From assembly GCF_003947455.1 (NCBI RefSeq), contig NZ_QHJH01000050.1, positions 1 through 43,704 on the forward strand: a DNA stretch of 43,704 bases. The letters run 5' to 3'. This document shows positions 36,371 through 43,704 of the stretch, in pieces. The stretch's first letter is position 1; each line of letters begins with the position of its first letter. The position numbers were made by a program, and so were the translations under genes. A model generated the notes under the pieces. The model was not told the origin of the DNA. It searched no databases and saw only the letters and a list, made by a program, of their open reading frames with translations. The DNA comes from Streptomyces sp. WAC 04229. Lineage in GTDB: Bacteria; Actinomycetota; Actinomycetes; Streptomycetales; Streptomycetaceae.

Positions 36371-39300
36371 TCAGACCTCTTCGACGCTGCTCGGCTCGCG
36401 CCGCGACAGGTCGATGCCGAGCTCCTCCGCTGCGCGGAAGACGTCCTCGTCGGTGTCACGCATCTCGATGGACATGCCGTCCGAGGACAGCACCTCCACG
36501 TTGAGGCACAGGGACTGCATCTCCTTGATGAGCACCTTGAAGGACTCGGGGATGCCGGGCTCAGGGATGTTCTCGCCCTTGACGATGGCCTCGTAGACCT
36601 TCACGCGGCCGGTCACGTCGTCGGACTTGATCGTCAGCAGCTCCTGGAGGGCGTACGCGGCGCCGTAAGCCTCCAGCGCCCACACCTCCATCTCACCGAA
36701 GCGCTGGCCACCGAACTGGGCCTTACCACCCAGCGGCTGCTGGGTGATCATCGAGTACGGGCCGGTCGACCGGGCGTGCAGCTTGTCGTCGACCAGGTGG
36801 TGCAGCTTGAGGATGTACATGTACCCGACCGAGATCGGGTCCGGGAACGGCTCACCGCTGCGGCCGTCGAACAGCCGCGCCTTGCCGGTCGGGAGCACCA
36901 TGCGCTCGCCGTCCCGGTTCGGGATGGTGTGCTGGAGCAGGCCGGCCAGCTCGTCCTCGCGCGCACCGTCGAAGACCGGGGTGGCGACGTTGGTGCCGGG
37001 CTCGACCTTGTCGGCGCCGATGGCCTGGAGGCGCTGCGCCCACTCCTCCGCGAGGCCGGAGACGTCCCAGCCGCGGCTGGCGAGCCAGCCGAGGTGGATC
37101 TCCAGGACCTGTCCCGGGTTCATTCGGGACGGGACACCCAGCGGGTTCAGGATGATGTCGACGGGCGTGCCGTCCTCCAGGAACGGCATGTCCTCGATCG
37201 GGTTGATCTTGGAGATGACGCCCTTGTTGCCGTGACGGCCGGCGAGCTTGTCACCGTCGGTGATCTTGCGCTTCTGCGCCACGTACACGCGCACCAGCTG
37301 GTTCACACCGGGGGGAAGCTCGTCGCCCTCCTCGCGGTCGAAGACGCGGACGCCGATGACCTTGCCGATCTCGCCGTGCGGCACCTTCAGGGAGGTGTCG
37401 CGCACCTCGCGCGCCTTCTCACCGAAGATCGCGCGGAGCAGGCGCTCCTCCGGGGTCAGCTCGGTCTCGCCCTTGGGCGTGACCTTGCCGACGAGGATGT
37501 CGCCGGCGACGACCTCGGCACCGATGCGGATGATGCCGCGCTCGTCGAGGTCGGCGAGGACCTCCTCGGAGACGTTCGGGATGTCCCGGGTGATCTCCTC
37601 GGGGCCGAGCTTGGTGTCACGGGCGTCGACCTCGTGCTCCTCGATGTGGATCGAGGAGAGGACGTCGTCCTGCACGAGGCGCTGCGACAGGATGATCGCG
37701 TCCTCGTAGTTGTGACCCTCCCACGGCATGAACGCGACCAGCAGGTTCTTGCCGAGCGCCATCTCGCCGTTCTCGGTGGCCGGACCGTCGGCCAGGACCT
37801 GGCCCTCGATGATCCGGTCGCCCTCGGCGACGATGACCTTCTGGTTGACCGAGGTGCCCTGGTTGGACCGGGAGAACTTGGCCAGGCGGTACGTGATGTA
37901 CGTGCCGTCGTCGTTGGTGGTGGTGATGTAGTCCGCGGAGACCTCCTGGACCACACCCGCCTTCTCGGCCTTGACCACGTCACCGGCGTCGGCGGCGGAG
38001 CGGTACTCCATGCCGGTGCCGACCAGCGGGGACTCGCTCTTGATGAGCGGCACCGCCTGACGCATCATGTTCGCGCCCATGAGGGCACGGTTGGCGTCGT
38101 CGTGCTCGAGGAACGGGATCATCGCGGTCGCGACCGACACCATCTGGCGCGGCGAGACGTCCATGTAGTCGACGTCGTCACCGGGGACGTAGTCGACCTC
38201 GCCGCCACGACGGCGGACCAGGACGCGGGCCTCGGAGAAGCGCATGTCGTCGTTGAGCGTGGCGTTGGCCTGCGCGATGACGAAGCGGTCCTCCTCGTCG
38301 GCGGTCAGGTAGTCCACCTCGTCGGTGACCTGGCCGTCGACGACCTTGCGGTACGGCGTCTCGATGAAACCGAACGGGTTGATCCGGCCGTACGAGGCGA
38401 GCGAACCGATCAGACCGATGTTCGGGCCTTCGGGCGTCTCGATCGGGCACATGCGGCCGTAGTGCGACGGGTGAACGTCACGGACCTCGAAGCCGGCCCG
38501 CTCACGGGAGAGACCACCCGGGCCGAGGGCGTTCAGACGACGCTTGTGCGTCAGCCCCGACAGCGGGTTGTTCTGGTCCATGAACTGGGACAGCTGGCTG
38601 GTGCCGAAGAACTCCTTGATGGAGGCGACGACCGGCCGGATGTTGATCAGGGTCTGCGGCGTGATCGCCTCGACGTCCTGGGTGGTCATGCGCTCGCGCA
38701 CGACGCGCTCCATACGGGCGAGACCCGTACGGACCTGGTTCTGGATCAGCTCGCCGACGTTGCGGATGCGGCGGTTGCCGAAGTGGTCGATGTCGTCGGT
38801 CTCGACGACGATCTCCCGGCCCGACTCGCCGACCGTCTCGGTCTCACCGGCGTGCAGCTTCACCAGGTACTTGATGGTGGCGATGACGTCGTCGGTGGTG
38901 AGCACGCCGGCGTCCAGCGGCTCGTCCGCGCCGAGCTTCTTGTTGACCTTGTAGCGGCCGACCTTGGCGAGGTCGTAGCGCTTCGGGTTGAAGTACAGGT
39001 TCTCCAGAAGCGTCTGCGCGGCCTCACGGGTGGGGGGCTCGCCCGGACGCAGCTTGCGGTAGATGTCGAGCAGCGCGTCGTCCTGGCCCTGGGTGTGATC
39101 CTTCTCCAGGGTGGCGCGCATGGACTCGTACTCGCCGAACTCCTCGAGGATCTGCTCGGTGGTCCAACCGAGCGCCTTGAGCAGGACGGTCACGGACTGC
39201 TTGCGCTTGCGGTCGATGCGCACACCGACCATGTCGCGCTTGTCGATCTCCATCTCCAGCCAGGCACCCCGGGACGGGATGATCTTGGCGGAGAAGATGT

Positions 39301-39856
39301 CCTTGTCGGACGTCTTGTCGATGGAGGAGTCGAAGTAGACGCCGGGCGAACGGACCAGCTGCGAGACCACGACACGCTCGGTGCCGTTGATGACGAAGGT
39401 GCCCTTGTTGGTCATGAGCGGGAAGTCGCCCATGAAGACCGTCTGGGACTTGATCTCGCCGGTCTCGTTGTTGGTGAACTCGGCGGTGACGAAGAGCGGG
39501 GCCGCGTACGTGAAGTCACGGTCCTTGCACTCGTCGATGCTGTTCTTCGGAGGCTCGAAACGGTGGTCGCGGAACGTCAGCGACATCGACCCGGAGAAGT
39601 CCTCGATCGGCGAGATCTCCTCGAAGATCTCCTCCAGACCGGACTTGGTGGGGACGTCCTGACCGGACTCCAGAGCCGACTCGACGCGAGCCTTCCAGGC
39701 GTCGTTGCCGAGGAGCCAGTCGAAGCTCTCGGTTTGCAGCGCGAGAAGGTTCGGAACCTCGAGGGGCTCCTTGATCTTTGCAAAGGAGATGCGCAGCGGG
39801 GCGGTGCTGGCAGCGTTGTTCGTATTCGCGGTCGAGGCATTGCGCGAGGCGGCCAA
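36371..39856 (-). CDS. rpoB: DNA-directed RNA polymerase beta subunit
   Basis: 1161 residues from a TTG start at 39856 (AASRNASTANTNN), with GGAAGGA upstream; this length and start agree with other Streptomyces RpoB. The frame continues upstream to 39916 but without a ribosome site. The rifampicin-binding segment reads GTSQLSQFMDQNNPLSGLTH (H437), then KRRLNALGPGG. Residue 442, equivalent to E. coli Ser531, is Asn (AAC codon at 38531-38533). D427 and H437 are wild type. Otherwise the protein is an ordinary, full-length beta subunit. Confidence 0.98.
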   Translation of the reverse strand: MAASRNASTANTNNAASTAPLRISFAKIKEPLEVPNLLALQTESFDWLLGNDAWKARVESALESGQDVPTKSGLEEIFEEISPIEDFSGSMSLTFRDHRFEPPKNSIDECKDRDFTYAAPLFVTAEFTNNETGEIKSQTVFMGDFPLMTNKGTFVINGTERVVVSQLVRSPGVYFDSSIDKTSDKDIFSAKIIPSRGAWLEMEIDKRDMVGVRIDRKRKQSVTVLLKALGWTTEQILEEFGEYESMRATLEKDHTQGQDDALLDIYRKLRPGEPPTREAAQTLLENLYFNPKRYDLAKVGRYKVNKKLGADEPLDAGVLTTDDVIATIKYLVKLHAGETETVGESGREIVVETDDIDHFGNRRIRNVGELIQNQVRTGLARMERVVRERMTTQDVEAITPQTLINIRPVVASIKEFFGTSQLSQFMDQNNPLSGLTHKRRLNALGPGGLSRERAGFEVRDVHPSHYGRMCPIETPEGPNIGLIGSLASYGRINPFGFIETPYRKVVDGQVTDEVDYLTADEEDRFVIAQANATLNDDMRFSEARVLVRRRGGEVDYVPGDDVDYMDVSPRQMVSVATAMIPFLEHDDANRALMGANMMRQAVPLIKSESPLVGTGMEYRSAADAGDVVKAEKAGVVQEVSADYITTTNDDGTYITYRLAKFSRSNQGTSVNQKVIVAEGDRIIEGQVLADGPATENGEMALGKNLLVAFMPWEGHNYEDAIILSQRLVQDDVLSSIHIEEHEVDARDTKLGPEEITRDIPNVSEEVLADLDERGIIRIGAEVVAGDILVGKVTPKGETELTPEERLLRAIFGEKAREVRDTSLKVPHGEIGKVIGVRVFDREEGDELPPGVNQLVRVYVAQKRKITDGDKLAGRHGNKGVISKINPIEDMPFLEDGTPVDIILNPLGVPSRMNPGQVLEIHLGWLASRGWDVSGLAEEWAQRLQAIGADKVEPGTNVATPVFDGAREDELAGLLQHTIPNRDGERMVLPTGKARLFDGRSGEPFPDPISVGYMYILKLHHLVDDKLHARSTGPYSMITQQPLGGKAQFGGQRFGEMEVWALEAYGAAYALQELLTIKSDDVTGRVKVYEAIVKGENIPEPGIPESFKVLIKEMQSLCLNVEVLSSDGMSIEMRDTDEDVFRAAEELGIDLSRREPSSVEEV

Positions 39857-40359
39857 GAGGGGGTCCTTCCGAGGGCTCGGACTCACTACGCGCGTACCGG
39901 TCCCTCTTCCGTGCACTAAGACAGGGGGTGCCAGATGTGGCTAAAGAGCCAGGTCAGGCATGCTCTGGTCGTCAGTGCTCGGGCGAGGGCAGACCCCTGG
40001 TGACGGGCAGGGGGCAGCTAACAGGCAGCGCAAAGGGTCAGTGTAGCCACTTGGCACACTGATGTCCAGTGCGGTTCTCGGGGACCGTGTTCGCTCCTCG
40101 TTGTTCTCACCACCTGTGCGGCAAGGCCTCGCCCTCAACGCACCCAGATACTGCCCTCTTCGCCGTCGATCCATGCCTCGGATTCGGATCCTTGTGACGA
40201 CGCCCTGAGAATTGCGCGCTGCGTGCGGTTCGTCAAGGCCCCCCTTGCCCAAACCGGTTGCCGCCAGGGGCTCTCAGGGCCCCGGCGACGGCACAACGAA
40301 GATCACCATACTCTCCGCCGTCACGCGTGCAAGGCAGCCGCCGCCGGACCTCCGATACG
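39857..40359 (-). other. rpoB leader and rplL-rpoB spacer, no gene
   Basis: About 500 bp without a coding region. It contains a candidate promoter at 40040-40068 and the attenuator-like hairpin at its right border (40360-40397). I see no conserved ORF and no further clear element; short open frames here lack coding bias. Confidence 0.7.
40040..40068 (-). promoter_or_regulatory. Candidate rpoB promoter
   Basis: Minus-strand TGGACA, 17 bp, TACACT. This is a good match to vegetative promoters, about 185 bp upstream of the rpoB TTG start. It would let rpoBC be transcribed apart from rplJL. Confidence 0.6.
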
Positions 40360-40397
40360 CCGAAGAGCGACCACCCGGATGGATGATCGCTCTTCGG
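40360..40397 (-). terminator. Attenuator-like hairpin between rplL and rpoB
   Basis: An 11-bp perfect stem (CCGAAGAGCGA / TCGCTCTTCGG) 47 bp after the rplL stop. In many bacteria a partial terminator in this gap lowers rpoBC transcription relative to rplJL; the location fits. Confidence 0.7.
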
Positions 40398-40444
40398 TGC
40401 TACGGCGTTACAGATCCTGACGGATCCGTGGTGCCTTCGTGGTC

Positions 40445-40834
40445 TTACTTGACCTCGACGGAGGCGCCGGCGCCCTCGAGGGACTCCTTGGCCTTGTCCG
40501 CGGCGTCCTTGGCGACCTTCTCGAGGACGGGCTTCGGGGCGCCGTCCACGAGGTCCTTGGCCTCCTTCAGACCCAGGGAGGTCAGCTCGCGCACGACCTT
40601 GATGACCTGGATCTTCTTGTCGCCGGCACCCGTGAGGATGACGTCGAACTCGTCCTGCTCGGCCTCGGCCTCGGCAGCGGCGCCACCAGCGGCACCACCG
40701 GCGACGACGACCGGCGCGGCAGCGGCGGCGGTGACGTCGAACTTCTCCTCGAAGGCCTTCACGAACTCGGAGAGCTCGATGAGGGTCATCTCCTCGAACT
40801 GGGCGAGCAGGTCGTCCTGGCTGAGCTTCGCCAT
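40445..40834 (-). CDS. rplL: 50S ribosomal protein L7/L12
   Basis: 129 residues. It has the N-terminal dimerisation helices (LLAQFEEMTLIELSEFVKAF), the Ala/Gly hinge and the C-terminal factor-binding domain (KKIQVIKVVRELTSLGLKEA). It forms the ribosomal stalk with L10. ATG 40834. Confidence 0.98.
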   Translation of the reverse strand: MAKLSQDDLLAQFEEMTLIELSEFVKAFEEKFDVTAAAAAPVVVAGGAAGGAAAEAEAEQDEFDVILTGAGDKKIQVIKVVRELTSLGLKEAKDLVDGAPKPVLEKVAKDAADKAKESLEGAGASVEVK

Positions 40835-40951
40835 GATGGCGGTCCTTCCACTAATTCGGCAGGTGCCGGATGTACGGGGTGAGGCGGGCGTACGTCGGCC
40901 CGCTGCGATCCGTGCCGCGCTCAGGCGGCCCGGATCAGAAAGCGAGCCGAG

Positions 40952-41482
40952 TTACTCGGCACCGCCCTGCTCGTCCTGCTTGGCACGGAGCGCGTCCACG
41001 GTGCGGACGAGCTTCGAGGGCAGCGCCTGGAAGACGGAGGCAGCCTGGGACTGCTTCGCCTTGAAGGCACCGGCCAGCTTGGAGAGCAGAACCTCGCGGG
41101 ACTCGAGGTCCGCAAGCTTCTTGATCTCGTCGGCGGACAGCGCCTTGCCGTCAAGGACACCGCCCTTGATGACGAGGTTGGGGTTGTCCTTGGCGAAGTC
41201 GCGCAGACCCTTCGCCGACTCCACCGGGTCACCGGTGACGAAGGCGACGGCCGTCGGACCAGCGAAGAGCTGGTCGTCGAGCGTGATCCCGGCCTCGTTG
41301 GCCGCAATCTTGGTCAGCGTGTTCTTCACCACGGCGTACTGGGCGTTCTCACCGAGCGACCGGCGCAGCGTCTTGAGCTGCGCCACGGTGAGACCGCGGT
41401 ACTCGGTCAGCACGGCGGCGTTGGAGCTGCGGAACTTGTCCGTCAGCTCGGCAACCGCGGCAGCCTTCTCGGGCGTCGCCAT
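40952..41482 (-). CDS. rplJ: 50S ribosomal protein L10
   Basis: 176 residues from ATG 41482 with GGAAGGAGG. TEYRGLTVAQLKTLRRSL and VVKNTLTKIAA are typical L10 motifs. It anchors L7/L12 on the ribosome and, in the known model, represses its own mRNA by binding the leader. It follows a leader of about 240 bases that carries L10-leader-like sequence and a terminator-like stem. Confidence 0.98.
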   Translation of the reverse strand: MATPEKAAAVAELTDKFRSSNAAVLTEYRGLTVAQLKTLRRSLGENAQYAVVKNTLTKIAANEAGITLDDQLFAGPTAVAFVTGDPVESAKGLRDFAKDNPNLVIKGGVLDGKALSADEIKKLADLESREVLLSKLAGAFKAKQSQAASVFQALPSKLVRTVDALRAKQDEQGGAE

Positions 41483-41548
41483 AGAGCCTCGGCCTCCTTC
41501 CGGGTGATTCGGACCGCGCGGACCCGAAGGAGGACTGGGGAAAACGAA

Positions 41549-41575
41549 ACGCCCCGGCGCAGGCGCACGGGGCGT
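41549..41575 (-). terminator. Terminator-like hairpin in the rplJ leader
   Basis: Stem ACGCCCCG / CGGGGCGT, loop of about 11 bases, followed on the minus strand by TTTCGTTTTCC. The T-rich tail makes it resemble an intrinsic terminator. It lies between the L10-binding element and the rplJ start, where an attenuator would be expected. Confidence 0.6.
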
Positions 41576-41599
41576 GGCTCGACCGTCGCTCACGCGCAC

Positions 41600-41690
41600 G
41601 AGGCGCGGACTCCGGGAGCTCATCCACAGTCACCTGCGCGGGTCGTCCGCAGTTCAGCGGATCCTTCGGCCACCGTGTCCTCTTTCGAAC
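41600..41690 (-). ncRNA. Ribosomal protein L10 leader element (approximate ends)
   Basis: The minus-strand RNA contains GATCCGCTGAACTGCGGACG and then ACCCGCGCAGGTGAC, where CCGC/GCGG and CGC-AGGTG segments make the stem and kink-turn-like part of known L10 leaders. It probably binds L10 with L7/L12 to control rplJL. Boundaries are estimated from the visible helices only. Confidence 0.55.
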
Positions 41691-41726
41691 ACACGGCAAC
41701 GACCAGCGGTCTTTGGCTTCTGAAGA

Positions 41727-41756
41727 AAGGTACCCGACCGCACCAGCGGCGGGCAA
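41727..41756 (-). promoter_or_regulatory. Candidate rplJ promoter
   Basis: Minus-strand TTGCCC, 18 bp, TACCTT. It lies upstream of the L10-like leader and downstream of the lipoprotein gene, as needed for an rplJL transcript. The spacing is slightly long and the hexamers are imperfect. Confidence 0.45.
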
Positions 41757-41777
41757 ATCCGCCCCCGGAGCGGGGGG

Positions 41778-42746
41778 TCAGGTCGAGGAACCGAGGTCCA
41801 GCGCTTCCAGTTCGGCCAGCTCCTCGGCGTCGAGTCCCCCCGCCTCCGTGCCGTCACCGGCCAGGTCCTCCAGCTGCTTGAGCATCTCCATCATGTCGAA
41901 GGTGTCGGCCGCGGGCGGTACCTCGACCTGGGCCTTGGCGCCGTAGTCCGACAGCTTCATGCTCATGTCGACGTCGCCCTGCGGAGTGTTCATCACGACG
42001 TCCATGCGCACGGGCAGGTCTGCGTCGTTCACCCAGACGTCGGTGTCGTAGCCCTTGATGCCGGACTTCTCGATGTTCGCCAGCAGTTCCTTGCGCTCCG
42101 CGGGCTTCAGCGTGTCCAGGCTCTCGTTGCTCTCCATCATCTCCTTGACGGTGAGCGTGCCCTTGTAGTGCTGAGCCGTGACTCCGTAGACCTTCTCCTC
42201 ACCGACGTGCTTGATGTTCGGCGACTCCAGGAGGAGGGCGAGCTGCTCGGTCGGGTCCTGGTTCATGTTCTCGACGCCGGACAGCGCCTGACCGGCTTCC
42301 GCGCCCGCGGACTCGGCAGCGGCCTTGAGGTCCAGCTTCATCCAGCGCTTGCCGTCCATGTCCTTGGCGGCGGCCCCGCCCATGTCCATGTACATCACGT
42401 TGTCCCGCCAGACCATCCGGACCTGCTCCGGGGAGCCGGGCTCGGCGGTCAGCATGGAGCCCTTCATGGTCACGTCCATGACCGTCGGGTCCCAGCCCAT
42501 GACGCCGTTCATCTGCGCGTCGCCCCCGCCGTCCAGCGCGGCCGGCATCGACATGGTCATCTCGACCTTGGCGGACTTCGCCTCGGCGGTCTTCTCGTAC
42601 GCAGCGGTGAGCACCTGCTGGACGGACCGCTCGCCACCAGAGGCAGCCCCGTCGTCCCCACCGCATCCGACGGCACCGCCGGCCAGCACCAGAGCCGCCA
42701 CACCAGCGAGCTTCGCCCCACCCCGGGCGTGCAGGTAATTCCCCAT
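41778..42746 (-). CDS. Secreted lipoprotein, LppX/LprG-like
   Basis: 322 residues from ATG 42746 (GGGGGGA ahead); a GTG at 42785 would add 13. The signal peptide ends in a lipobox-like AVGC, so the mature protein is expected to be lipid-anchored on the outer face of the membrane. The remainder is a beta-rich fold with DVWVNDADLPVRMDVVM near the C-terminus, as in LppX/LprAFG proteins that carry lipids in mycobacteria. It ends in an acidic tail (AEELAELEALDL). The next gene to the right is a divergent relative. A short C5/G5 hairpin lies directly before its stop (41762-41776). Confidence 0.8.
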   Translation of the reverse strand: MGNYLHARGGAKLAGVAALVLAGGAVGCGGDDGAASGGERSVQQVLTAAYEKTAEAKSAKVEMTMSMPAALDGGGDAQMNGVMGWDPTVMDVTMKGSMLTAEPGSPEQVRMVWRDNVMYMDMGGAAAKDMDGKRWMKLDLKAAAESAGAEAGQALSGVENMNQDPTEQLALLLESPNIKHVGEEKVYGVTAQHYKGTLTVKEMMESNESLDTLKPAERKELLANIEKSGIKGYDTDVWVNDADLPVRMDVVMNTPQGDVDMSMKLSDYGAKAQVEVPPAADTFDMMEMLKQLEDLAGDGTEAGGLDAEELAELEALDLGSST

Positions 42747-42842
42747 CGTCCCCCCCAAGGAACGTGCCAACAGAGAGTTGGCCACAAGAAGTTCAATTAT
42801 GAAGGCTCTGTGAGCTTAGCCCACGGCAATTTCACGCCTCCC

Positions 42843-43685
42843 TCATTGATCCGCTGCCGACTCCCCCAGCAGCTCCCTGAAGTCGGCCGTGTCCGCGGCC
42901 GCAGGACGCTCGGCGGAGACCTCGACGCCGTAGTCGCTGTAGTACGCGCTCTGAGTCAGCTCCCCGGTCTTCGTCCGCCCCCGCTCGACCTTCTTGACCA
43001 GCAGGTTCCGGTCGTCGACCCAGATGTCGACGGTCTGGGCGGTGGGCCCGCCGACGGTGCCGGACCAGTGGGTGGCGCGTCGGCCGCGCGTCTTCTCCTC
43101 GCCCACCTTGCGCACGTCCTTGGCGGTCAGCAGCAGCTTCACCGCCTGGTGGGGCGTGGTGTTGCGCATCTGGTCCGCGAACCCGGCGCCCGCGCCGCCG
43201 CCGAGGTCCTCCAGGTCGGCGTAGTCGTACTTGATCCAGTGCCGGCCGCCGACCCGGGCGGCGAACTCGTCGCCCATGCGGGCGTAGTAGGCGTCCGCCA
43301 GGTACCGGGCCTCCATCGCGGTGGTGCCCAGCCTGCGCATCGTCTCGGCGGTGGTGCCGCCGGTGTACGTGATCATGAGGGTGCCGGTGAGGCCGTCGTG
43401 CCAGCCGAGGGCGCCGGTGGCCTCCAGGGACAGCTCGCCGCCCATCACCGTCGTGGACTCCACCCGCGCCGAACCCGCCCGACCGGTCGCCCGCTCGACG
43501 GCACGCAGGGCGTCGGCCGAAGGGCCGGTGAGGGCCGGAGGACCGGAGGACGCCGGCGCGGAGGACCGCGGGGCGGAGGACGGCGAGGCGGCGGGCTCCC
43601 CGGAGGACGTACAGGCCGTGACGCCCGCCAGCATGACCGACAGCGCTACCGAGACGACCGTACGGCGTACCGTCGTGCCCCTCAT
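42843..43685 (-). CDS. Secreted lipoprotein, LppX/LprG-like (second copy)
   Basis: 280 residues. The signal peptide has the lipobox VTAC, followed by a Ser/Pro/Ala-rich linker (about residues 26-55). The fold shares the GYDT/VDIWVDDRNLLVKKVE pattern, SDYG and a C-terminal P-A-A-A-D-T with the neighbouring lipoprotein, so the two are paralogues from an old duplication. ATG 43685 has a GGGGGTGG site near the window edge. Substrate unknown. Confidence 0.8.
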   Translation of the reverse strand: MRGTTVRRTVVSVALSVMLAGVTACTSSGEPAASPSSAPRSSAPASSGPPALTGPSADALRAVERATGRAGSARVESTTVMGGELSLEATGALGWHDGLTGTLMITYTGGTTAETMRRLGTTAMEARYLADAYYARMGDEFAARVGGRHWIKYDYADLEDLGGGAGAGFADQMRNTTPHQAVKLLLTAKDVRKVGEEKTRGRRATHWSGTVGGPTAQTVDIWVDDRNLLVKKVERGRTKTGELTQSAYYSDYGVEVSAERPAAADTADFRELLGESAADQ

Positions 43686-43704
43686 CCGCCCACCCCCTGT
43701 GCCC

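Overview
The window is high-GC actinobacterial DNA, almost certainly from a Streptomyces. Evidence: codon use with G/C at nearly every third position, frequent GTG starts (one TTG), translational coupling through ATGA/GTGA overlaps, and a Streptomyces-type rplJ-rplL-rpoB-rpoC / rpsL-rpsG-fusA-tuf arrangement in the right half. Nearly every gene is on the minus strand, so transcription runs from right to left.

Right half (about 24.7-43.7 kb), reading in the direction of transcription: two related secreted lipoproteins; rplJ and rplL with an L10-type leader and an attenuator-like hairpin; rpoB and rpoC; a small DUF3592-like membrane protein; a plus-strand PIG-V-type mannosyltransferase; a GtrB/DPM1-like glycosyltransferase; then the str operon rpsL-rpsG-fusA-tuf, which ends at a strong hairpin terminator. 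This part is conserved housekeeping DNA. One residue in RpoB, Asn442 (E. coli 531 position), deserves a look.

Left half (1-24.5 kb): a biosynthetic gene cluster abutting tuf. It appears to hold three minus-strand transcription units. (1) A 15-gene unit (23.0 to 10.3 kb) encodes a discrete-subunit, FAS-like (highly reducing type II) polyketide system. It has two ACPs, three ketosynthases with intact Cys-His-His, three ketosynthase homologues without the active-site Cys (chain-length-factor-like), a FabG-type ketoreductase, two FabZ-like hotdog proteins (one without the catalytic His), a FabL-like enoyl reductase, a double-hotdog protein, an alpha/beta hydrolase and a DsbA/HCCA-isomerase-like protein. 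(2) A six-gene unit (10.1 to 1.1 kb) encodes a fatty acyl-AMP ligase fused to an acyl-CoA dehydrogenase, a second acyl-CoA dehydrogenase, a third ACP, an SbnA-type enzyme, a stand-alone NRPS condensation domain and an FkbM methyltransferase. (3) sbnB (1.03 kb leftwards) completes the SbnA/SbnB route to L-2,3-diaminopropionate. My inference is that an unsaturated acyl chain is built and desaturated on carrier proteins and joined as an amide to 2,3-diaminopropionate or a peptide containing it. The cluster probably continues past the left edge, since no NRPS adenylation module, transporter or resistance gene is visible. I do not recognise it as a known cluster.

Regulation: the promoter regions of all three units carry the same element, two CTATAYG-like heptamers 11 bp apart. 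It lies 78, 78 and 68 bp before the first start codon of each unit. The only regulator in the cluster, a LuxR-type protein with a TrmB-like N-terminal helix-turn-helix, is the obvious candidate to bind it. Just upstream of that regulator, between two GGGCCC hairpins, is a 61-residue secreted peptide whose predicted mature part carries the pentapeptide DPIWD twice, encoded with different codons. Regulator, peptide and shared operator could form a peptide-linked switch for the cluster. This is a hypothesis.
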